Below are positions 32,322-35,347 of a DNA stretch of 35,347 bases, in pieces. The DNA comes from Actinomycetes bacterium (GTDB taxonomy: Bacteria; Actinomycetota; JAHEXW01), in assembly GCA_023251915.1 (NCBI GenBank), contig JAHEXW010000015.1, positions 1 through 35,347 of the forward strand. Reading direction: 5' to 3'. A model generated the notes under the pieces. That model saw nothing but the letters and a program-made list of their open reading frames with translations, made no database searches and was not told where the DNA came from. The position numbers were made by a program, and so were the translations under genes. Position 1 is the first letter of the stretch. Every line of letters starts with the position of its first letter.

Positions 32322-33959
32322 TTACTCAACACCGATGATGAGCGGATAAAGCGGTTGCCCGCCTTCGTACACATTAGTGTCGGCTTCCGGAAATTTCTTC
32401 GCTAGTTTTTCGATGAGCTTCGGTAACTCAGCCTCGTCGAGGTCGGCGCCTTTGATTAAGGTAATAACCTCGGTGTCTTCGTTGGCCATTGCTTTAATGA
32501 GTTTGAGCGCCGTTTCAGCGACGGTGCCGCCCCCGGCAATCAGGCTGCCGCTGGCAATCCCTATGATGTCGCCCTTAGTGACTTTCTTCTTGTTAACCTT
32601 AGAATCTCGACTGGCCGTCGTTACCTCACCGGTCGTAACTAAGGCCGCTGCGGCATCCATTGCCTGGCCGTTCTCGTTTAAGGATTTGCTGTCGTCGTAG
32701 GCAATCAGCGCGCTAAACGCTTCGGGAGCAGACGTCGTCGGCACGACGTAGACCTGTTTGTCAGTCAATGTCGCCGCCTGTTTCGCCGTCAATATGATGT
32801 TCTTATTGTTAGGTAATATGATTAAAGAGTCGGCCGGTGCAGCCTCAACAGCCTTAACTATGTCCTCTGTCGACGGGTTCATTGTCTGGCCTCCGTCGAC
32901 AATTGATACAACGCCTAAGCTGCGCAGAATGTCCTTGATGCCGTTACCGACAGCTATCGCGACGACACCAAGCGCTTTGTGCTCAGCGGCCGTAGCTGCC
33001 GCGGCTAGCTGTTTGTCCACATTTTCGGCAGTCTGTTCTCTCATGTTGTCGATTTTCAGGCCCGACAGCTCGCCGCGGGCTGTCGCCGCCGCTAGCACCG
33101 CGCCTGGGTCATTGGTGTGAATGTGAGTCTTAATTATTGACCCGTCGCCGACAACCATTAAGCTGCCTCCTAAGGGCGCAATCTCGTCGCGAAACTCACC
33201 AGTGTCAATATTCTGTTGGCCCTTTAGGAAGAATTCCGTGCAATAGGTGTACTCCAAATCGATCTCGGGTTCATCCGAGACAACGCCCGCCATGAAGTCA
33301 GCGGGTGACACAGCAAACTCAACCGGTCGCTCGACCCACTCGGTATCGCCCGACAGAGTGGCCAACGCGCTTTCCGCCAGTACGACCACGCCCTTACCGC
33401 CGGCATCGACGACTCCCGCGTCTTTCAGCGTATCCAGGAGCTCCGGTGTTCGCGCGAGCGATTCCTTGCCTTCATCGACCACGGCTCGCAGAAAATCTGC
33501 CATCTCGCCCGATTTGCGCGACGCACGACGGGCAGCGCGCCCCATGTCTTTGATGACGGTCAACATCGTTCCCTCAACGGGTTTCATAACCGCATCGTAG
33601 GCAACATTGGCGCCGCCGGTGATTGCTTTGGCAAGCAACTTCGCATCCAGGTCGCCGCCCTCGATGATCACATCGCTCATACCGCGCAGTATTTGCGACA
33701 GAATGACGCCGGAATTACCGCGCGCGCCTTTGAGTGACCCGTCCTTGATGGCCTGAGAAAATCCGGCGATGGTTTTGTCAGCGGTCGCGTCAACCTCGTT
33801 GGCGACACTCTGCAGAGTAAGGTACATGTTGGTGCCTGTGTCGCCGTCGGGGACCGGAAATACGTTGAGCGCATTTATTTCGTCGCGATGCCTCTCGAGG
33901 TCGCGCAGCCAACCGGCGACAATGGCTTGAAGTTCAGATGCGGAGATCGTCGTTCCCAT
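32322..33959 (-). CDS. fakA: DAK2-domain fatty acid kinase catalytic subunit
   Basis: Phosphorylates FakB-bound fatty acids to acyl-phosphates for phospholipid synthesis. The 545 residues match FakA/YloV size. The N-terminal DhaL-type ATP domain has the metal motif NVFPVPDGDTGTNMYLTL and KGARGNSGVILSQILRG; the middle and C-terminal FakA domains follow (DMGRAARRASRKSGE; LDLEYTYCTEFFLKG; DPGAVLAAATARGELSGLKI). ATG at 33957-33959 is three bases after the asp23 stop. asp23-fakA(-degV) near rpmB and recG is a conserved order in many Gram-positive bacteria. Confidence 0.94.
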   Translation of the reverse strand: MGTTISASELQAIVAGWLRDLERHRDEINALNVFPVPDGDTGTNMYLTLQSVANEVDATADKTIAGFSQAIKDGSLKGARGNSGVILSQILRGMSDVIIEGGDLDAKLLAKAITGGANVAYDAVMKPVEGTMLTVIKDMGRAARRASRKSGEMADFLRAVVDEGKESLARTPELLDTLKDAGVVDAGGKGVVVLAESALATLSGDTEWVERPVEFAVSPADFMAGVVSDEPEIDLEYTYCTEFFLKGQQNIDTGEFRDEIAPLGGSLMVVGDGSIIKTHIHTNDPGAVLAAATARGELSGLKIDNMREQTAENVDKQLAAAATAAEHKALGVVAIAVGNGIKDILRSLGVVSIVDGGQTMNPSTEDIVKAVEAAPADSLIILPNNKNIILTAKQAATLTDKQVYVVPTTSAPEAFSALIAYDDSKSLNENGQAMDAAAALVTTGEVTTASRDSKVNKKKVTKGDIIGIASGSLIAGGGTVAETALKLIKAMANEDTEVITLIKGADLDEAELPKLIEKLAKKFPEADTNVYEGGQPLYPLIIGVE

Positions 33960-33962
33960 ACG

Positions 33963-34307
33963 TCAGATCTTGATGTTCGAGATGTGGACATTGACTTCTT
34001 TGATCGTCAAGCCGGTGTGTTTGGCGACGGTGTAAGTGATCTGATCGACAAGATTGCGGGAGATCTCGCGAATGTTGGTGCCGTTTTCGACGATAATAAA
34101 CAAGTCGATCTGGACGATGCCGTCCGCTTGCGTTACGCGAATGCCGCGCGATTGCCCGCTCGGGCGGAAGAACCGCCTCAGCCGGGACCCCAGGGTTGGG
34201 TAGTCTAAGCCGACGACGCCGTAACATTGCATGGCAGTATGGCCTGCCAGCTCGGCTATCGCCTCTTCCGTGATATCTATCCGCCCACCAGAACTAGTCT
34301 CAGCCAT
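33963..34307 (-). CDS. Asp23/Gls24 (YloU) family protein
   Basis: Small envelope-stress or membrane-associated protein family, commonly encoded just before fakA; function is poorly known. The 114 residues show the family core from ITEEAIAELAGHTAMQCYGV to IDLFIIVENGTNIREISRNL and the C-terminal LTIKEVNVHISNIKI. ATG at 34305-34307 has GGAGG about 12 bases upstream. It is divergent from rpmB across a 128-base gap holding promoters for both. Confidence 0.92.
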   Translation of the reverse strand: MAETSSGGRIDITEEAIAELAGHTAMQCYGVVGLDYPTLGSRLRRFFRPSGQSRGIRVTQADGIVQIDLFIIVENGTNIREISRNLVDQITYTVAKHTGLTIKEVNVHISNIKI

Positions 34308-34348
34308 AAGGCAATGCCCTCCAAAACTTGCGGATCGTCCACTAAATG

Positions 34349-34369
34349 TGTGATTTCGATTTTATCACA
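34349..34369. promoter_or_regulatory. Inverted repeat TGTGAT-N9-ATCACA between asp23 and rpmB
   Basis: Six-base perfect arms with a nine-base spacer, ending two bases before the rpmB -35 box. The spacing (11 between TGTGA and TCACA) differs from the six of the CRP consensus, so I do not call it a CRP site. Could control either divergent gene. Confidence 0.4.
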
Positions 34370-34371
34370 GC

Positions 34372-34400
34372 TTGACCCTTTTAGGCCGCCGCCTTATAAT
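34372..34400 (+). promoter_or_regulatory. Promoter of rpmB
   Basis: TTGACC (34372-34377), a 17-base spacer, and TATAAT (34395-34400): a near-consensus housekeeping promoter. Transcription should start near 34407, about 29 bases before the GTG. This is the clearest sigma-70-type promoter in the window. Confidence 0.85.
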
Positions 34401-34435
34401 TAAGCTTTGCTATTGAAGTTTGCGAGGAGGAAGTC

Positions 34436-34618
34436 GTGTCCCAGATTTGTGACAAATGCGGCAAGAAGCCGCTTTTCGGAAATAATGTCAGCCATAGTCA
34501 TCGTAAATCGAGGCGCCGTTGGACCCCGAACATCCAGCAGGCCACGGTAATCGTCAATGGCCAGGCAAAAAAGATGAGCCTCTGCACGAAGTGCATGAAG
34601 AAACAGGCCACCGCTTAA
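34436..34618 (+). CDS. rpmB: 50S ribosomal protein L28, zinc-ribbon form
   Basis: Ribosomal protein of 60 residues. It begins with GTG at 34436 behind GAGGAGGAA. The sequence has CDKCGKKPLFGNNVSHSHRK, the typical L28 head, and cysteine pairs CDKC and CTKC that would bind zinc (C+ form). It is the only plus-strand gene and is followed by a strong hairpin terminator. Order rpmB divergent from asp23-fakA is common. Confidence 0.97.
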   Translation: MSQICDKCGKKPLFGNNVSHSHRKSRRRWTPNIQQATVIVNGQAKKMSLCTKCMKKQATA

Positions 34619-34652
34619 CCTTATTCGTTCTGCTGTAAGGTGAACAAAACAT

Positions 34653-34687
34653 AAAAGGGCCACCCTTACGGGCGGCCCTTTTACTTT
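34653..34687. terminator. Bidirectional terminator between rpmB and the TIG-repeat gene
   Basis: AAAAGGGCC (34653-34661) pairs with GGCCCTTTT (34674-34682), with an inner CCC/GGG stem. T-rich tails follow on both strands, so it can end transcription of rpmB and of the convergent gene at 34712-35347. Confidence 0.85.
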
Positions 34688-34711
34688 AACCGCTAAGAAG
34701 CGATTCGCTGA

Positions 34712-35347
34712 TTAGTCGTCGTTGTGAGAATTGCGCCTGTCGTCTCTATGACGGCGGCCGTTGTCTCGCCCACCACTTACGTGATGATCCCCGTTGTCAT
34801 TACCGGGGCGCGGCGGATTAACCACCGGGGGCGGAGTCGGCGCGGGCACCGTCACTGTAAAGACATTAGACAGCGCAGCGATCTGTCCGTCGGGGTTGAC
34901 TACGGTAATCCCGTAGATACCGCCGGGCAGACCTGCCGGAATACTCACGGTCAGGGTTGAAGCATTCACGAAGCTGACGCCCGTCAAAACAGTTGAGCCC
35001 AGTTTGACTGAGGGTGTCGCTACGAAGTTCGCCCCCTTGATCGTGATGACCACCGAGACGTTGTTCAAGCCGCTAGTCGGCGTGATCCCCGTCAACGACG
35101 GCGCGGCAGGCGCTGGGGGCGCGGGAACCGTTACCGTGTAGGCATTGGCTATCGTCGCCGATTGTCCATCGGGATTAACCACGGTTATCCCGTAGGCGCC
35201 GGCGGCCAGTCCGGCCGGTACCGACACAGTTAGCCTGGTGGCACTGACAAAAGTCACACCACTCAGCACCGTCGTACCAAGCCTGACGGTCGGAGTCGCC
35301 ACGAAGTTCGCGCCATTGATCGTGATCGACGTCACGGCTGAGTTCAA
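34712..35347 (-). CDS. TIG/IPT-repeat surface or secreted protein, N-terminus outside window
   Basis: C-terminal 211 residues or so of a larger protein; the frame is open at the right edge. It has two near-identical IPT/TIG repeats with a 93-residue period: GANFVATPTVRLGTTVLSG and GANFVATPSVKLGSTVLTG, each followed by AG(L)..G.YGITVVNPDGQ. Then comes a Pro-rich linker (PAPTPPPVVNPPRPG) and a low-complexity tail rich in Asp, His, Arg and Asn (HVSGGRDNGRRHRDDRRN). TIG domains occur in extracellular and carbohydrate-binding proteins. No sortase motif is seen. Function unknown; signal peptide and length cannot be judged here. Confidence 0.85.
   Translation of the reverse strand: MNSAVTSITINGANFVATPTVRLGTTVLSGVTFVSATRLTVSVPAGLAAGAYGITVVNPDGQSATIANAYTVTVPAPPAPAAPSLTGITPTSGLNNVSVVITIKGANFVATPSVKLGSTVLTGVSFVNASTLTVSIPAGLPGGIYGITVVNPDGQIAALSNVFTVTVPAPTPPPVVNPPRPGNDNGDHHVSGGRDNGRRHRDDRRNSHNDD

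Noticed and set aside
34349-34369. CRP/FNR-type site
   Set aside because: Half-sites are right but the spacing between TGTGA and TCACA is 11, not 6.
7270-34435. CRISPR arrays, tRNAs, IS elements or prophage genes in intergenic DNA
   Set aside because: Gaps are all below about 250 bases and contain only promoters, palindromes and short repeats; no spacer-repeat arrays, transposases or integrases were seen.

Overview
The window is a dense, almost entirely minus-strand stretch of a bacterial chromosome with moderate to high GC. It carries core fatty-acid, nitrogen, branched-chain amino acid and housekeeping genes, and no phage, IS element, CRISPR array, tRNA or rRNA that I could support. The order rsmD-coaD-(DivIVA/SepIVA-like coiled coil)-DUF177-rpmF and a 477-residue class I glutamine synthetase resemble actinobacteria. 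The ferredoxin-fused EtfA, the acyl-CoA dehydrogenase and the DegV/DAK2 fatty acid kinase genes point to an anaerobe. My best guess is a deep-branching anaerobic actinobacterial lineage; this is inference, not a taxonomic call.

Layout in the direction of minus-strand transcription (right to left). At the far right is a truncated TIG/IPT-repeat protein, then rpmB, the only plus-strand gene, with a clear promoter and a shared terminator. Next come asp23, fakA and two degV (fakB-like) genes. A nitrogen/transport block follows: pucR-type regulator, APC permease, PP2C phosphatase, Ser/Thr kinase, amt-glnK-glnA. Then a housekeeping/lipid block: recG, DEDDh exonuclease, rsmD, coaD, SepIVA-like gene, DUF177, rpmF, plsX, fabH, acyl-CoA dehydrogenase, etfB, etfA, fabD, fabG, acpP, fabF, rnc. 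A second amt-glnK module with a PIG-L deacetylase follows, and finally the branched-chain amino acid operon ilvD-ilvB-ilvN-ilvC, with ilvC cut by the window edge.

Two features stand out. First, the fatty acid synthesis cluster contains no enoyl-ACP reductase or dehydratase gene. Between fabH and fabD, where streptococci keep fabK, it carries an acyl-CoA dehydrogenase and an electron-transfer flavoprotein whose alpha subunit has two N-terminal [4Fe-4S] motifs. This suggests a flavin-based, possibly electron-bifurcating, enoyl reduction linked to lipid synthesis. Second, four 16-bp palindromes of the form TTnnnCAnnTGnnnAA lie in intergenic DNA upstream of amt-1, amt-2, the APC permease and pucR. 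The pucR copy is embedded in a 34-bp near-perfect palindrome over its promoter. Together they look like one undescribed nitrogen/amino-acid regulon.

The two PII proteins keep Tyr51, but the glutamine synthetase has Phe where the adenylylated Tyr normally sits, so nitrogen control probably does not run through GS adenylylation. FakA, the two DegV proteins, PlsX and FabH together suggest that exogenous or recycled fatty acids and de novo synthesis feed the same acyl-phosphate pool. No stretch longer than about 250 bases lacks a gene.
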